Shown one piece after another: positions 1 to 9,090 of a stretch of 64,000 bases of DNA. Under the pieces are notes generated by a model. The model did not search any database. It saw only the letters and a program-made list of their open reading frames with translations, and was not told where the DNA came from. This DNA is from Planctomycetales bacterium. GTDB taxonomy: Bacteria > Planctomycetota > Planctomycetia > Planctomycetales > Planctomycetaceae. The position numbers and the translations under genes were made by a program. The DNA lies in the NCBI GenBank assembly GCA_028285345.1, contig JANQPT010000041.1, positions 248,001-312,000 of the forward strand, written 5' to 3'. Positions within the stretch are counted from its first letter, which is position 1, and every line of letters begins with the position of its first letter.

Positions 1-172
1 GCTGTACGCAGGAAACTCCGACTTGAGGGATCGGAGCCCGGCGTACTGGTTTTTGCCCGGGTCGCCGGTAAAGCACGCGCGTTGGTCTGTCGCAGGCTCA
101 CCTAAACGGCAAAGTTTTGAGCACTGCTAACTCGCTGGGCATTGCGCTGTCGAGGCGGACAACCCCTGTGAC
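1..172. other. Window edge, no confident gene
   Basis: Two plus-strand frames are open from the window edge to stops near 105 and 129, so this could be the 3' end of a gene that starts outside the window. The short peptides show no recognisable motif. The minus-strand gene at 173-706 ends here. I cannot choose between a gene tail and intergenic DNA. Confidence 0.3.
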
Positions 173-706
173 CTACAGGTCGGAATCGCGGAATCGAAAC
201 ATCGCAACTTTGCCCAATTCCTGCCTGGCAGTCCCGCGGACCCCGGTTCGCTCCCACGAAAACGCGTAACCAACAACCATTCCGGAGTTCAACTCCGCCA
301 CGTAAATCACGCCCGGAGCCGTTTGCACGCGCATCCCCGGCCGATTCTGCAACTGCCCCCTGCCGCTCAGAACGGCGAACTCCGGCTTCCCACCGATCGC
401 ATCGATGGGAAAATCCTGTTTCAAATCCCGGAAGTAGAACGCTGTAAACTGGGCCTGTTGCGGATCGAGCACCGCTCCGCGGATTTGAAACGTGAGATGA
501 TCCATCACAAACACCCCCTCGATGCCGTTCAGCGCCGACGCAGGCGCGGTGAACATTTCAAACTTATCCGCGCGGCTGTTCGTGATCGCCTGGGCCGGCT
601 CATGCGGCCAGAGTGTACAAATCAATATACCAGCGACCAATCCAATGCCGACCCAAGCCGTGCACTGGTTGAAGATTCGATTCGTCATTGCGGCGCCCTT
701 TTTCAC
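173..706 (-). CDS. Exported or membrane-anchored hypothetical protein
   Basis: Encodes 177 residues from a GTG at 706, or 171 from an in-frame ATG at 688 (MTNRIF). A hydrophobic segment at about residues 17-35 is followed by a signal-peptidase-like AQA site, so the mature protein is probably extracytoplasmic. The remainder is a single mixed alpha/beta-looking region without cysteines or recognisable motifs. It is transcribed divergently from the oxidoreductase gene at 1043, across a 336-base gap. The function is unknown. Codon-like composition and a plausible export signal support a real gene. Confidence 0.6.
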   Translation of the reverse strand: MKKGAAMTNRIFNQCTAWVGIGLVAGILICTLWPHEPAQAITNSRADKFEMFTAPASALNGIEGVFVMDHLTFQIRGAVLDPQQAQFTAFYFRDLKQDFPIDAIGGKPEFAVLSGRGQLQNRPGMRVQTAPGVIYVAELNSGMVVGYAFSWERTGVRGTARQELGKVAMFRFRDSDL

Positions 707-1042
707 CTTTGGTCCTGTTTAGAGGTCAAACGTCTGCGTTCCCATCGCCGTGCCGGTTACGAGGCATAGTGTATCGCGCAGTTGCAGACGCTGCTAGACG
801 CAAATTCGCACCGTAGAGCAGCAATGTGTTTTGAGATTTGGTACAACTGCGTGTCCGAGTTCCCCGAGATTAAACGAAAACCAAAGCGAGCAATTCAGCC
901 GAAAATTCGAGAACTCCTGAGATTTTCGCAACAGCCGCGGAATCTCTTAAAACTGGCAGTTTCGCGTTCAATTCGCCCAAATTAACCAAAGCGGCATCAC
1001 CCAACGACAACCGTACAAGACTTCTCTCAAGGAATACAGCAC
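707..1042. other. Divergent intergenic region
   Basis: These 336 bases separate two divergent genes and should hold both promoters. The short frames here lack recognisable motifs. I found no convincing -35/-10 pair or strong hairpin. An AAGGAA Shine-Dalgarno-like sequence lies about 9 bases before the ATG at 1043. Confidence 0.5.
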
Positions 1043-2239
1043 ATGAGCACAAATGGGACTTTGAATCGGAAACTGCGGATGGCCCTCGTCGGCGGCGGCG
1101 CCGGGGCGTTCATTGGACGGGTCCATGCGACTGCCGCTGTGCTCGACAATCGTGCCGAGTTGGTCGCGGGGGCACTCTCTTCCGATCCCGAGCGTGCCAA
1201 AGCCTCCGCTCCGGACTACGACATCAAGCCGGACCGGGCATACGGATCGGTCGACGAGTTGATCGAAAAGGAGTCGGCACTCCCTGAGGACGTCCGCATC
1301 GACTTCATTTCGATCGCCACGCCGAATCACACACACTTTCCAATCGCCAAAGCGGCGATCGAGGCCGGTTTCAACGTCGTCTGCGACAAACCGATGACAT
1401 TTGACCTGCAGCAGGCCGAGGAATTGGCCGAGTTGGTTGAGAAATCGGGCGTCGTCTTTGCGCTGACGCACAATTACACCGGCTATCCCTTGGTCCGCCA
1501 AGTGCGGGAAATGATTCTCAGCGGCGAGTTGGGCGAGATTCAAGCGATTCGGTCCAACTACATTCAAGGGTGGTTGAGATCCCGGTTAGAGTCGGACGAC
1601 CAAAAGCAGGCCGCATGGAGAACCGACCCCGCAAAATCAGGAGCCGCCGGCTCTTTCGGCGACATCGGCACTCACGCCTACAACTTGGCCCGCTACATGA
1701 CCGGCCTGCTGCCCGAAGAAGTTTCCTGCCACCTGAAGATCTTCGCTCCGGGACGACGGCTCGACGACTATGGGCACGCGGTCATCCGCTTCGAAAACGG
1801 CGGACTGGGCACCGTGACCGCCAGCCAGATTTCGCACGGTCGCGAAAACGACCTGTTCATTGAAGTCGACGGGACCAAAGGAGCCGTCCAGTGGCGGCAA
1901 GAAGAACCCAACAAAATGGTCTTGCGCCGCAACGGCCAACCGCACGCGTTGTACACGCGTGATCCAAACGCCCCCTTTACTAACGCGTCGGGAGCCGCAG
2001 CCTGCCGGCTGCCGGCCGGGCATCCCGAAGCGTTTTTCGAAGCGTTTGCCAACGTCTACCGCTTCGCGTTTGATGCCATGGCCGCACGCGCGGGTGGAGA
2101 ATCGTTTGAAAAGGCCGATACGATTTACCCCAACGTCGCCGACGGTGCGGAAGGGATGTACTTTATTCAACAGTGCGTCGCCAGTAGCGCCGAAAACGGC
2201 GCTTGGCTTCCGCTGAAACATCCCCTGGCCCGGCGATAA
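1043..2239 (+). CDS. Gfo/Idh/MocA family oxidoreductase
   Basis: A 398-residue cytoplasmic NAD(P)-dependent oxidoreductase. The Rossmann nucleotide-binding motif LVGGGAGAFIG lies near residues 14-24. The family's second signature follows in the segment ATPNHTH...DKPM, where DKP replaces the usual EKP holding the catalytic lysine. The C-terminal half matches the beta-sheet substrate domain, with the conserved GSFGDIGTHAYNL segment carrying the likely active-site Asp and His. No Tat signal is present, unlike many planctomycete members, so it should act in the cytoplasm. The substrate is probably a sugar or inositol derivative but cannot be assigned. The next gene, a symporter, starts 74 bases downstream and may be co-transcribed. 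Confidence 0.9.
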   Translation: MSTNGTLNRKLRMALVGGGAGAFIGRVHATAAVLDNRAELVAGALSSDPERAKASAPDYDIKPDRAYGSVDELIEKESALPEDVRIDFISIATPNHTHFPIAKAAIEAGFNVVCDKPMTFDLQQAEELAELVEKSGVVFALTHNYTGYPLVRQVREMILSGELGEIQAIRSNYIQGWLRSRLESDDQKQAAWRTDPAKSGAAGSFGDIGTHAYNLARYMTGLLPEEVSCHLKIFAPGRRLDDYGHAVIRFENGGLGTVTASQISHGRENDLFIEVDGTKGAVQWRQEEPNKMVLRRNGQPHALYTRDPNAPFTNASGAAACRLPAGHPEAFFEAFANVYRFAFDAMAARAGGESFEKADTIYPNVADGAEGMYFIQQCVASSAENGAWLPLKHPLARR

Positions 2240-2313
2240 GCAGCGCCGCCTCATCGTCTCAACTGTCATCGCCGCCGCAGAATCAGCGCCATGAGAACAG
2301 AGGCTCTCCCGAC

Positions 2314-3972
2314 ATGAAGCTCCCCGCACTGCACATCCAGATTCTTATCGCGCTGATTGTCGGGGCCTGTTTGGGATTGGTCTTTAACTTCGGCTTTAGC
2401 ACCGGCACCTCATCGATCGCTCTGCCCGATGCCGTGATTCGCGTTTTGCCGAATCACGACGTGATTACCTACACGCTCAGCGAGACGGTCGACGGCGATG
2501 AGGGCGCGGGGCGTTCCTTTCAACAAGAGCTGCAGGGGGTCGCCGACCTGCAAAAACACTACAGCGAGCTCGTTCAGAAATATGCGGACGCGTTCGACGA
2601 CGATCCGCAGGCCGTCGTGATCAACGTCACGGAACGAACAATCAATATCGATGAAAATCTCGACGAGATATCGATCAAGTATTCCCGCCGCGAGGACGGC
2701 CAGGAAATTTCAACGACCTACAAGGGCGCCAACCCCGCCGATCTGGCCCGGCAGGCGCCGGGATGGATTGTCGACGTCTATCAGCAGATTGGCGGCACAC
2801 CGTCACTGACCGTCGCCGGATGGGCAAAGGCGATCGGCGACTTGTTCTTGCGGCTGCTAAAGATGATCACCATCCCGCTGATCGTCACATCTCTCGTCAC
2901 GGGAATCTCGGCCCTTGGCGAAACGAAGCGGTTGGGCAATTTGTTTGGCAAGACGCTGCTCTATTATCTCACCACGAGCATACTGGCAATTACGATCGGG
3001 ATCGTCATGGTCAACCTGATCCGGCCCGGGATCGGCGCTGAATTGCCGGGGACTGAAGCGGCCCTGGCGGGCAGCGCCGAACAGTCGCTGACCGGCGTCT
3101 TCGGCGGCTTGATCAACAGTATGATCCCCGCGAATCCGATCCAGGCGCTCGCCTCCGCGAGTTTCCTGTCGATTATTACGTTCAGTATTCTGGTGGGAGT
3201 CTTTATCATCAAATCGGGCGAGGCCGGCACCGCAATGCGGGATTTGTTCGCCTCCGCATTCGAGGTGATGATGCGGATGACGATGTTCGTCATCTCTCTG
3301 GCCCCGATCGGCGTGTGCGCGTTTATGGTCTATGCCACCGCCTCACAAGGCGTCGGTATCTTCTTGACGCTGGCCGGCTATATGCTGACCGTATTCTTGG
3401 CGCTCTTGGTCCATGCCGTCGTCGTGCTGCCGCTGATTCTGAAATTTGTGGCGCGGCGTTCCCCGTGGCAGTTTGCCCGAGCCATGAGCCCGGCGTTGAT
3501 GACCGCATTCTCAACCGCCTCATCCAACGGCACGTTACCTCTCACCCTGACCAGTGTGGAGACCCGCGCCGGCGTGTCGAACCGCGTCAGCTCATTCGTG
3601 CTCCCGCTCGGGGCGACGATCAATATGGACGGCACCGCACTCTACGAAGCGGTCGCGGTGTTGTTCATCGCCCAAGCCTATCCCGGCTTCGATTTGTCGC
3701 TGCAATCGCAGATAATCGTGGCGGTCACTGCATTGCTGGCCAGTGTCGGAGCGGCCGGCATCCCGCATGCCGGATTGGTGATGATGGCGATCATCCTTCA
3801 AGCGGTCGGCCTGCCGGTCGAAATGCAGGGCGTGATCATCGCCGTGGACCGCGTGCTCGACATGTGCCGCACCTCGGTGAATGTTTGGAGCGATTCTTGC
3901 GGATGTGCGGTCGTCGCCAGATTTGACGATCCCGCTGCGACTGACGGTTCCGCCACCAAAAACGCCGACTGA
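2314..3972 (+). CDS. Dicarboxylate/amino acid:cation symporter (DAACS/SLC1 family)
   Basis: A 552-residue inner-membrane secondary transporter, probably moving acidic amino acids or C4-dicarboxylates with Na+ or H+. The ATG at 2314 (MKLPALHIQ) begins just before the first membrane helix; the frame is open upstream but without hydrophobic sequence. Family hallmarks are the serine-rich SSNGTLPLT hairpin, the NMDGTAL cation-binding motif, and the DRVLDMCRTSVNVWSD helix in place of the more common NVxGD ending. About 130-150 mostly hydrophilic residues are inserted between the first and second hydrophobic segments, making it longer than the usual 400-450 residues. It follows the Gfo/Idh gene on the same strand. 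Confidence 0.9.
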   Translation: MKLPALHIQILIALIVGACLGLVFNFGFSTGTSSIALPDAVIRVLPNHDVITYTLSETVDGDEGAGRSFQQELQGVADLQKHYSELVQKYADAFDDDPQAVVINVTERTINIDENLDEISIKYSRREDGQEISTTYKGANPADLARQAPGWIVDVYQQIGGTPSLTVAGWAKAIGDLFLRLLKMITIPLIVTSLVTGISALGETKRLGNLFGKTLLYYLTTSILAITIGIVMVNLIRPGIGAELPGTEAALAGSAEQSLTGVFGGLINSMIPANPIQALASASFLSIITFSILVGVFIIKSGEAGTAMRDLFASAFEVMMRMTMFVISLAPIGVCAFMVYATASQGVGIFLTLAGYMLTVFLALLVHAVVVLPLILKFVARRSPWQFARAMSPALMTAFSTASSNGTLPLTLTSVETRAGVSNRVSSFVLPLGATINMDGTALYEAVAVLFIAQAYPGFDLSLQSQIIVAVTALLASVGAAGIPHAGLVMMAIILQAVGLPVEMQGVIIAVDRVLDMCRTSVNVWSDSCGCAVVARFDDPAATDGSATKNAD

Positions 3973-4166
3973 CCGGCAGGACGACCGGGCCGAATGCCGC
4001 TTGCTGCGCTTATGCCAAGCTGTTGACCGTTATCAGCGGCGCAATCGATGCGCACCAGCCGGATCTCATTGCCGGTCCCCGTGTTAGCCGATCTTGATTG
4101 TACGGGCGCCGGCGGCGCCAAGTTTCACTTCTACGAGGATCGACATCCCCCCAACGGCAGGCCACA

Positions 4167-5717
4167 ATGACGGCGCAGGTGACAGACTATCGACGGCTGG
4201 TGTTGTTGATTTGCCGCCAATTCTCCGAGGCCACCGGGTGGACAATCCGTTTCACACCCGCCACGGAAGAAACCGCTGAGACTGTCCAACAGCAACTGGA
4301 AACCGATGCTTGTTGCTGTTGGCACGGCGAAGTCAAAGATGAGATGTCGGTCACCGGGTACTTGCACCTGGATGTTCCCGAATACGGTGAACCGCCGTCG
4401 TCGCTGGAATCGGTGATCGCGTTGGCACAAACTTTCGCCAACCTGATCTCAGAATTGGTCAGCGCCGCGCATCAAATTGACTCATCGTCTCGCGATTTGT
4501 CAACGCTCGTCGATCTCAAGTCATCGCTGCGTGAAGGAATCGATCTGCCCGCCAGCCTCTCAGAGTTGTTGACGGCGGCCGCACAACTGAGCGAATCCTG
4601 GGGGGCCGCCTTCTTCCTGCTCAATCCGAGTACCCACGCCCTACGCCTGCGGGCTGTGTTTCGCATGGGGAGCGAGACGATCCCGTTGGCGACCCGGCAA
4701 CTCCGATCGCAACAGCCTGATTTTCGGGCGTTGACATCAGGCCCGGTTATGTTGCACAGGGACGATCCTCACGGAGAAGACTTTCTTCCCCCCGAGTCCC
4801 AGTCGGCGCTCTGTGTGCCGGTGATGGCGGAAAACTCGCCGCTCGGGACGATTTGGGTTTTTGACCGACGCCGACGGGAATTCTCCGATCGCCAGGTTCA
4901 CGTACTCCAGTCGATCGCCATTCAAACCGCCGCAGTCCTGGAGCGGATGGTCCTGCTTCGCGAAAGCGAAGATCAGCACCGTCTGTCGCGCGAACTGCAA
5001 GTCGCATCCGAGAACCAACCCGACAGTTTCGAACCCAGCACAACCAAAGATCCTTTCTTCGACGTCGAAGCCCGCTGCGTCAGCGCGCACGAATTGGGAG
5101 GCGATCTGTGCGAGTCGATCCCGCTGTCCGAGGGCCGCACCGGCATCGCCGTGGGTGACGCTTCGGGAAACAGCATTCCCGCCGCGATGGTGAAGGCAAC
5201 CGTCCGCGGAGCGCTGCGCACTCAGCAGATGGAAGAACGCGACGTGGCGGGAATCATGGCCCGTGTGAACACGGCCCTGCACACCCTGACGCATTCCCAG
5301 CACTTCATGAGCCTGTTTTACGGAGTGCTCGATTCCTCCGCGCGGACCATCACCTACTCAAACGCCGGACACTGCAATCCGATCTTCATCCGCGGCGATG
5401 AAATTCAAACACTGCAATCGCACGGGCTGTTGCTGGGCGTTCTGGATGAAACCGACTACGACCAATCCGTGATCGAATTGCTTCCCGGTGACATTCTCGT
5501 GTTCTACACCGACGGAATCAGCGAAGCGATGAACCGTTCCAAGGAACTGTTCCGATCTCAGGGGATCATTTCGGCCGTCCGAGAGTGTGCGCACGGTTCC
5601 GCCGCAGAGATCCTGCAAGCGATCTGGAGTCGCGCTGACGCGCACTGCGACGGCGACCAACTCCCGGATGACCGCACACTGATGGTGATCAAAATCCTCA
5701 ACGACGTTTCTGAATAA
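4167..5717 (+). CDS. GAF domain PP2C/SpoIIE-type serine phosphatase
   Basis: A 516-residue probable signalling phosphatase. ATG 4167 is preferred over the upstream TTG at 4098 because the preceding residues look non-coding. An N-terminal region of about 130 residues is followed by a GAF-like sensory domain at about 135-270. A short helical linker then leads to a SpoIIE/RsbU-type PPM phosphatase domain at about 300-510. Metal-binding signatures are GGDLCE, VGDASGNSIPAA and FYTDGISEA. Such proteins usually dephosphorylate anti-sigma-factor antagonists in partner-switching systems, but no STAS or RsbW-like partner is nearby. The gene ends at a hairpin shared with the convergent gene at 5784. Confidence 0.85.
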   Translation: MTAQVTDYRRLVLLICRQFSEATGWTIRFTPATEETAETVQQQLETDACCCWHGEVKDEMSVTGYLHLDVPEYGEPPSSLESVIALAQTFANLISELVSAAHQIDSSSRDLSTLVDLKSSLREGIDLPASLSELLTAAAQLSESWGAAFFLLNPSTHALRLRAVFRMGSETIPLATRQLRSQQPDFRALTSGPVMLHRDDPHGEDFLPPESQSALCVPVMAENSPLGTIWVFDRRRREFSDRQVHVLQSIAIQTAAVLERMVLLRESEDQHRLSRELQVASENQPDSFEPSTTKDPFFDVEARCVSAHELGGDLCESIPLSEGRTGIAVGDASGNSIPAAMVKATVRGALRTQQMEERDVAGIMARVNTALHTLTHSQHFMSLFYGVLDSSARTITYSNAGHCNPIFIRGDEIQTLQSHGLLLGVLDETDYDQSVIELLPGDILVFYTDGISEAMNRSKELFRSQGIISAVRECAHGSAAEILQAIWSRADAHCDGDQLPDDRTLMVIKILNDVSE

Positions 5718-5721
5718 GAAA

Positions 5722-5749
5722 CGGAGCCGGTCCCGAGGTACCGACTCCG
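5722..5749. terminator. Bidirectional hairpin terminator candidate
   Basis: Arms CGGAGCCGGT and ACCGACTCCG pair over 10 positions with one G-T wobble and an 8-base loop. The hairpin sits between convergent stop codons at 5717 and 5784. On the minus strand it is followed by a T-rich TTTCTTATT run. No strong T tract follows on the plus strand. Confidence 0.55.
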
Positions 5750-5783
5750 CTGTGCTGATCACTCTAATCGCGAATCTGCAGAA

Positions 5784-6764
5784 CTAGTCGACAACGGCGT
5801 ACGCCGACGGATTGGCCAAGAACTTCTCTTGGTTGGCCGCTGAGCGGAACAGATAGTAACGGCCGTCGTAATCGCAGCTGAATGAGAGGAAGCCAGGAAC
5901 GTGCCGGCCGGTACGCTGCAATTCGATGACGTCGGCGCCCTGGATGACCGGTGCATACGGAGCCGGATCACGGATGAACTCGTTCATCGCCGCCTCCGAC
6001 CCAAATCGATACGTCCGTCCTTGAAAGACGTAGCTGAACTGCCGTTTTCCGCGCTGAAACTTGCCCGATTTCAGGTTCACCGGGCAGTAGCCCAGCAGGT
6101 GCGTAATCTCCGGTGCGCCCGCAGGTGCGACTGATGCCTGCTGAACTCGCTTCGGAGCGCGAGTCTGTCTGATGACGGGTGTCTGTTTAGCGACCGGCGC
6201 CAGATTGTCAAAATCGACGTCGGCGAATCGATTCGTCTTCGTCGTCTCGGTCTTCTCCGCCGCGCCGGAGTTCAGTTGTTGCTTGACGATCTGTTCGATC
6301 GAGTGGCTCGGACTCTGCACCGAAGGTTGCTGTATTGGCTGCTGGGCAATCGCCGTTTGCTTCGGCAATGCCCGCCGCGGGTTCAGTGCAGGCTGTGACT
6401 TCGCCGTTGGTTTCAGCGGAGCGCTCATCGGCGGCCGGCGCACGCCTTGCTTCGCGTAGATTCGGTTGATTTGTTGTGAAACAGTGGGTCGAGCGGTAAC
6501 AGCGCGGCTCGGCTGCCGGGCTGGTTCCTCTTTCTTGGATCGCCCAAACAACCGCGAAACTCCGCGTTTCAAACCGGAATAGATCCGCTTCGGATGCAGA
6601 CGCGACCGCTGTTTGCCCTCGGAGTTGAGCTGCGGCTCTGCGATGGGCGCCAATCGTCGCTGCTCCGCGCCCTGGGCGAAGTTGCCGGTGAATACAACGA
6701 TGAAGATCATCGACACGATAAAGCCGGCGGCGAGAACCCGTCTGGTGAATTGGCCGAAGCTCAT
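5784..6764 (-). CDS. Exported protein with two YHS-like domains
   Basis: A 326-residue protein. A strong GGAGGG Shine-Dalgarno sequence precedes the ATG at 6764. Residues about 10-32 form a signal peptide or anchor. A basic, Pro/Gln/Ala-rich, probably disordered region spans about 35-215. The C-terminal 100 residues hold two related units: GYCPVNL...RTYRFGSEAAMNEF and LSFSCDYDGRYYLFRSAANQEKF. Both follow the YHS pattern of a cysteine-containing strand, then an aromatic-rich turn, then a phenylalanine-rich helix. YHS domains are often attached to metal-handling proteins, so a periplasmic metal or redox role is possible but unproven. It converges with the SpoIIE phosphatase gene. Confidence 0.65.
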   Translation of the reverse strand: MSFGQFTRRVLAAGFIVSMIFIVVFTGNFAQGAEQRRLAPIAEPQLNSEGKQRSRLHPKRIYSGLKRGVSRLFGRSKKEEPARQPSRAVTARPTVSQQINRIYAKQGVRRPPMSAPLKPTAKSQPALNPRRALPKQTAIAQQPIQQPSVQSPSHSIEQIVKQQLNSGAAEKTETTKTNRFADVDFDNLAPVAKQTPVIRQTRAPKRVQQASVAPAGAPEITHLLGYCPVNLKSGKFQRGKRQFSYVFQGRTYRFGSEAAMNEFIRDPAPYAPVIQGADVIELQRTGRHVPGFLSFSCDYDGRYYLFRSAANQEKFLANPSAYAVVD

Positions 6765-7141
6765 GGAACCCTCCTGGTTTCAATGTCTCGGGGACAGGCA
6801 TCATTCACCTGCATCCCCAAGATGACTCATCACGTACGCCGAATCCCTAAATAACCGGCGCAAATCGATGGCATATGTTTCTGACGGAAATCGCGTTGCA
6901 CGGTACGTGCCGCTCGGCGATTCCGCGGACTCCGTTTTCCCCCGTCACGGGATCTGCGCCGCGCAGGAGGAACGAAGACGTCCTGTGGCGTTTGTCATCG
7001 TCGCACCTGCTGTCCCGACTTTGCCGCTTCGCGCGATTCGGACGGAATCTACAATTCCCCGATTCAATTCGCCGCTATAACCGGTACAGCCGATTTGTCC
7101 CGCACACGTGAGTGCGTCGTCCGGCCCGCATGGAAAGCGGA
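6765..7141. other. Intergenic region
   Basis: These 377 bases lie between two minus-strand genes, upstream of the YHS-like gene. The small open frames on both strands lack motifs. The Shine-Dalgarno of the YHS-like gene is at the left edge. No hairpin or repeat was noticed. Confidence 0.5.
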
Positions 7142-7684
7142 TCATTTTGAGACGGGTCCGTTGGGCGAATCGGTCGTTGACCAAATCCCCAACCGCTCAT
7201 CGCGAGCCGCCGCTTCGGCTTTGCGGAATTTCCGCTTCATGGCGGCCGAATACGGGTGACGAGTGATCGCTCGACCCAATCCCTCGCTGATGAGTTCCTC
7301 GTTAAGGAAGTGCGACTCATCGTAGTAAACGTACGCGAGAATCCTCCCGTGCCGGTCACGGCGCTCCTTGTCGAACTCGAGCCGGACCGATTCTCCCTCG
7401 ACTCGGTCACGGGTAAAAGCGCTCGCTTCCGGACCCCACGGTTCGACGGGACGGTCGGGATGCTTCGTTTCGGGCGTGTCGACTCCAATCAGCCGTACAC
7501 GGTTTCCGTCATCCAACAGCAGGGTATCGCCGTCGACCACCCGCCTTACGCGGTATTCACCCGGCTGCGACAACGCAGGAGGTTCAGCCGGTCGATGCCA
7601 AAACCGGCCTGCGATCAGCGCTCCAACGACCAACAGAGCAATCAGAGCTGCGGGCGGGCGGCGGCGGAGTGGGAACTTGCGCAT
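7142..7684 (-). CDS. Membrane-anchored thermonuclease family (SNase-like) protein
   Basis: A 180-residue protein with a basic N-terminus, a single hydrophobic anchor at about residues 12-26, and a staphylococcal-nuclease OB-fold domain from about 43 to the end. Catalytic features are intact: Asp51 in VVDGDT, Arg64 in RLIGVDTPE, Glu72 in the same motif, and Arg114 in RHGRILAYV. It should hydrolyse DNA or RNA with Ca2+ on the outer face of the cytoplasmic membrane or in the periplasm. A role in nutrient scavenging or exogenous DNA degradation is inferred. The gene lies 53 bases downstream of the small cysteine-rich gene on the same strand. Confidence 0.9.
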   Translation of the reverse strand: MRKFPLRRRPPAALIALLVVGALIAGRFWHRPAEPPALSQPGEYRVRRVVDGDTLLLDDGNRVRLIGVDTPETKHPDRPVEPWGPEASAFTRDRVEGESVRLEFDKERRDRHGRILAYVYYDESHFLNEELISEGLGRAITRHPYSAAMKRKFRKAEAAARDERLGIWSTTDSPNGPVSK

Positions 7685-7737
7685 CTCATTCTGACCGTGC
7701 TTCGCGTCTTCCGCACACGCGGCGAAACGACGTCGCG

Positions 7738-8028
7738 CTAATTCTCGCTGAAGTCCAGCCGGCGCAACATGTCCTTATTCAGCGGATCGCGGCAGTAATT
7801 GTCGTGGCAATGCGAGCAGAGGTCGTAGCGAAATTTGCGTGTGGCGTCCTCGAGTTGACTCTCAGTCGATTCATCAGCCAACAGTTCCGCGATGGCCTCG
7901 AGATGGTCAACATCCAAGTCCTCTTCGCTGATGGCATCCGGGTCAAACGCCGGCTGAACTTGGATTTTCACCATGTAACGCCGGTCGCCCAGTTCGGTTC
8001 CGCACACATCGCACGTATAGTGCAACAT
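7738..8028 (-). CDS. Small zinc-ribbon-like hypothetical protein
   Basis: A 96-residue acidic protein. An N-terminal CDVC pair (residues about 6-9) and a C-terminal CSHCHDNYC cluster (about 71-79) bracket a helical acidic middle, which suggests one zinc site built from both ends. No family name is certain. The ATG at 8028 begins MLHYTCDVCG, typical of a ribbon starting at the N-terminus. It is on the same strand as the SNase gene and may share its transcript. The cysteine spacing argues for a real gene. Confidence 0.7.
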   Translation of the reverse strand: MLHYTCDVCGTELGDRRYMVKIQVQPAFDPDAISEEDLDVDHLEAIAELLADESTESQLEDATRKFRYDLCSHCHDNYCRDPLNKDMLRRLDFSEN

Positions 8029-8379
8029 AAGGCCCTGTTCCTCTCCGTCAGTGTCTCACGAATGTGAAAAAAAGAATGATGATTGCGCTAAGATTGCCGC
8101 TCAGTTCTAAAGCGGCCGCCGCCGTAGGATCCTTGAATGTGTGACCATCCGTTTCGCAATTCGGCGACTCAACAAGCGCCTTATTCGATTTAACCACAAT
8201 TTGCCGCGGGGTGAAAGTCCTTCGCCGACAATCGTTGTGCCGATCCGCAATAAACCTGATTTCGCAGACAACCGACGACGCCTCGCCGGGGTTGCGGGAC
8301 GGCGTCGGGGTTGTCATCTTGTAAATTGCGGTTGTGGAGCGAAGCCGATTCCTCAGTTCAACGAGATAGTCGTCGATTC
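8029..8379. other. Divergent intergenic region
   Basis: These 351 bases separate the zinc-ribbon gene (minus) from the HTH-EIIA gene (plus). A minus-strand open frame at 8048-8317 lacks recognisable features and is not accepted as a gene. No clear promoter or hairpin was found. Confidence 0.45.
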
Positions 8380-9090
8380 ATGCGACACGAGTTCATCACC
8401 TTAGAACAATTGGCCGAACAGTTGGGGCGTGATCGCCGCCTTCTGGAAAAAGAAGTGAACCGTGGACGGTTGCCTGGGCAAAAAGTTGACGGACAGTGGC
8501 GGTTTCACCCCGCGGAAATCACGCATTGGCTGGAATTGGAAATGCGGGGATACAGCGACGAAGAATTGCTCGCTGTTGAGGAACAGCAGTCCTCGACCGA
8601 AGCAGATGCCGATTCTCCGGTGAGGAGCCTGTTGGACCCGCAAACCGTCCAGGTCCCCCTCGAAGCACGGACAAAGCGTTCGGTGCTGGAAAGTCTCGTG
8701 GAAGTGGCGGGGCGCACCTGGCAGGTCTGGGAACCGGCAACGGTCCTGCAGGCCGTACTGGATCGCGAAAAAGTCTTTCCCACCGGTTACGAAAACGGCG
8801 TCGCGATCCCCCACCCTCGTTCGCCTCAACCGGACGCGCTGGGGCAATCGATCATCGCCTATGGCAGAACATTTGCGGGAATCCCGTTCGGTGCTCCGAA
8901 GCGGAAACTGAATGAGATGTTCTTCTTGGTTCTTTGCCGCGATTCTCGCACCCATTTGCTGGTTCTGGCCCGGTTGGGCCGAATTTTGCAACTTCCCGGA
9001 TTTGTAGACAGCCTGCGCGAGGCGCCCGACAGCGAGACCTCGTTTGAACTCATCTGCGAAGCCGACGAGCGTTTGGCCGATGACGCATGA
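8380..9090 (+). CDS. Excisionase-type HTH fused to PTS EIIA (Ntr/fructose-like) domain
   Basis: A 236-residue protein. ATG 8380 (MRHEFITLEQ) is chosen because it starts directly before the HTH; an in-frame start at 8311 adds unconserved residues. Residues 3-50 form a MerR/excisionase-like helix-turn-helix ending in the typical QWRFHPAEITHWL. An acidic linker follows. Residues about 90-230 match a PTS IIA domain, with the phosphorylatable histidine His145 in GVAIPHPR. The architecture suggests a transcription factor or DNA-bound sensor controlled by PTS phosphorelay or by a Ntr-type regulatory PTS. No EI, HPr or IIB/IIC gene is in the window. Confidence 0.85.
   Translation: MRHEFITLEQLAEQLGRDRRLLEKEVNRGRLPGQKVDGQWRFHPAEITHWLELEMRGYSDEELLAVEEQQSSTEADADSPVRSLLDPQTVQVPLEARTKRSVLESLVEVAGRTWQVWEPATVLQAVLDREKVFPTGYENGVAIPHPRSPQPDALGQSIIAYGRTFAGIPFGAPKRKLNEMFFLVLCRDSRTHLLVLARLGRILQLPGFVDSLREAPDSETSFELICEADERLADDA

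Noticed and set aside
8048..8317. Possible minus-strand gene in the divergent gap before the HTH-EIIA gene
   Set aside because: No Shine-Dalgarno, no conserved motif, unusual composition. Treated as intergenic.
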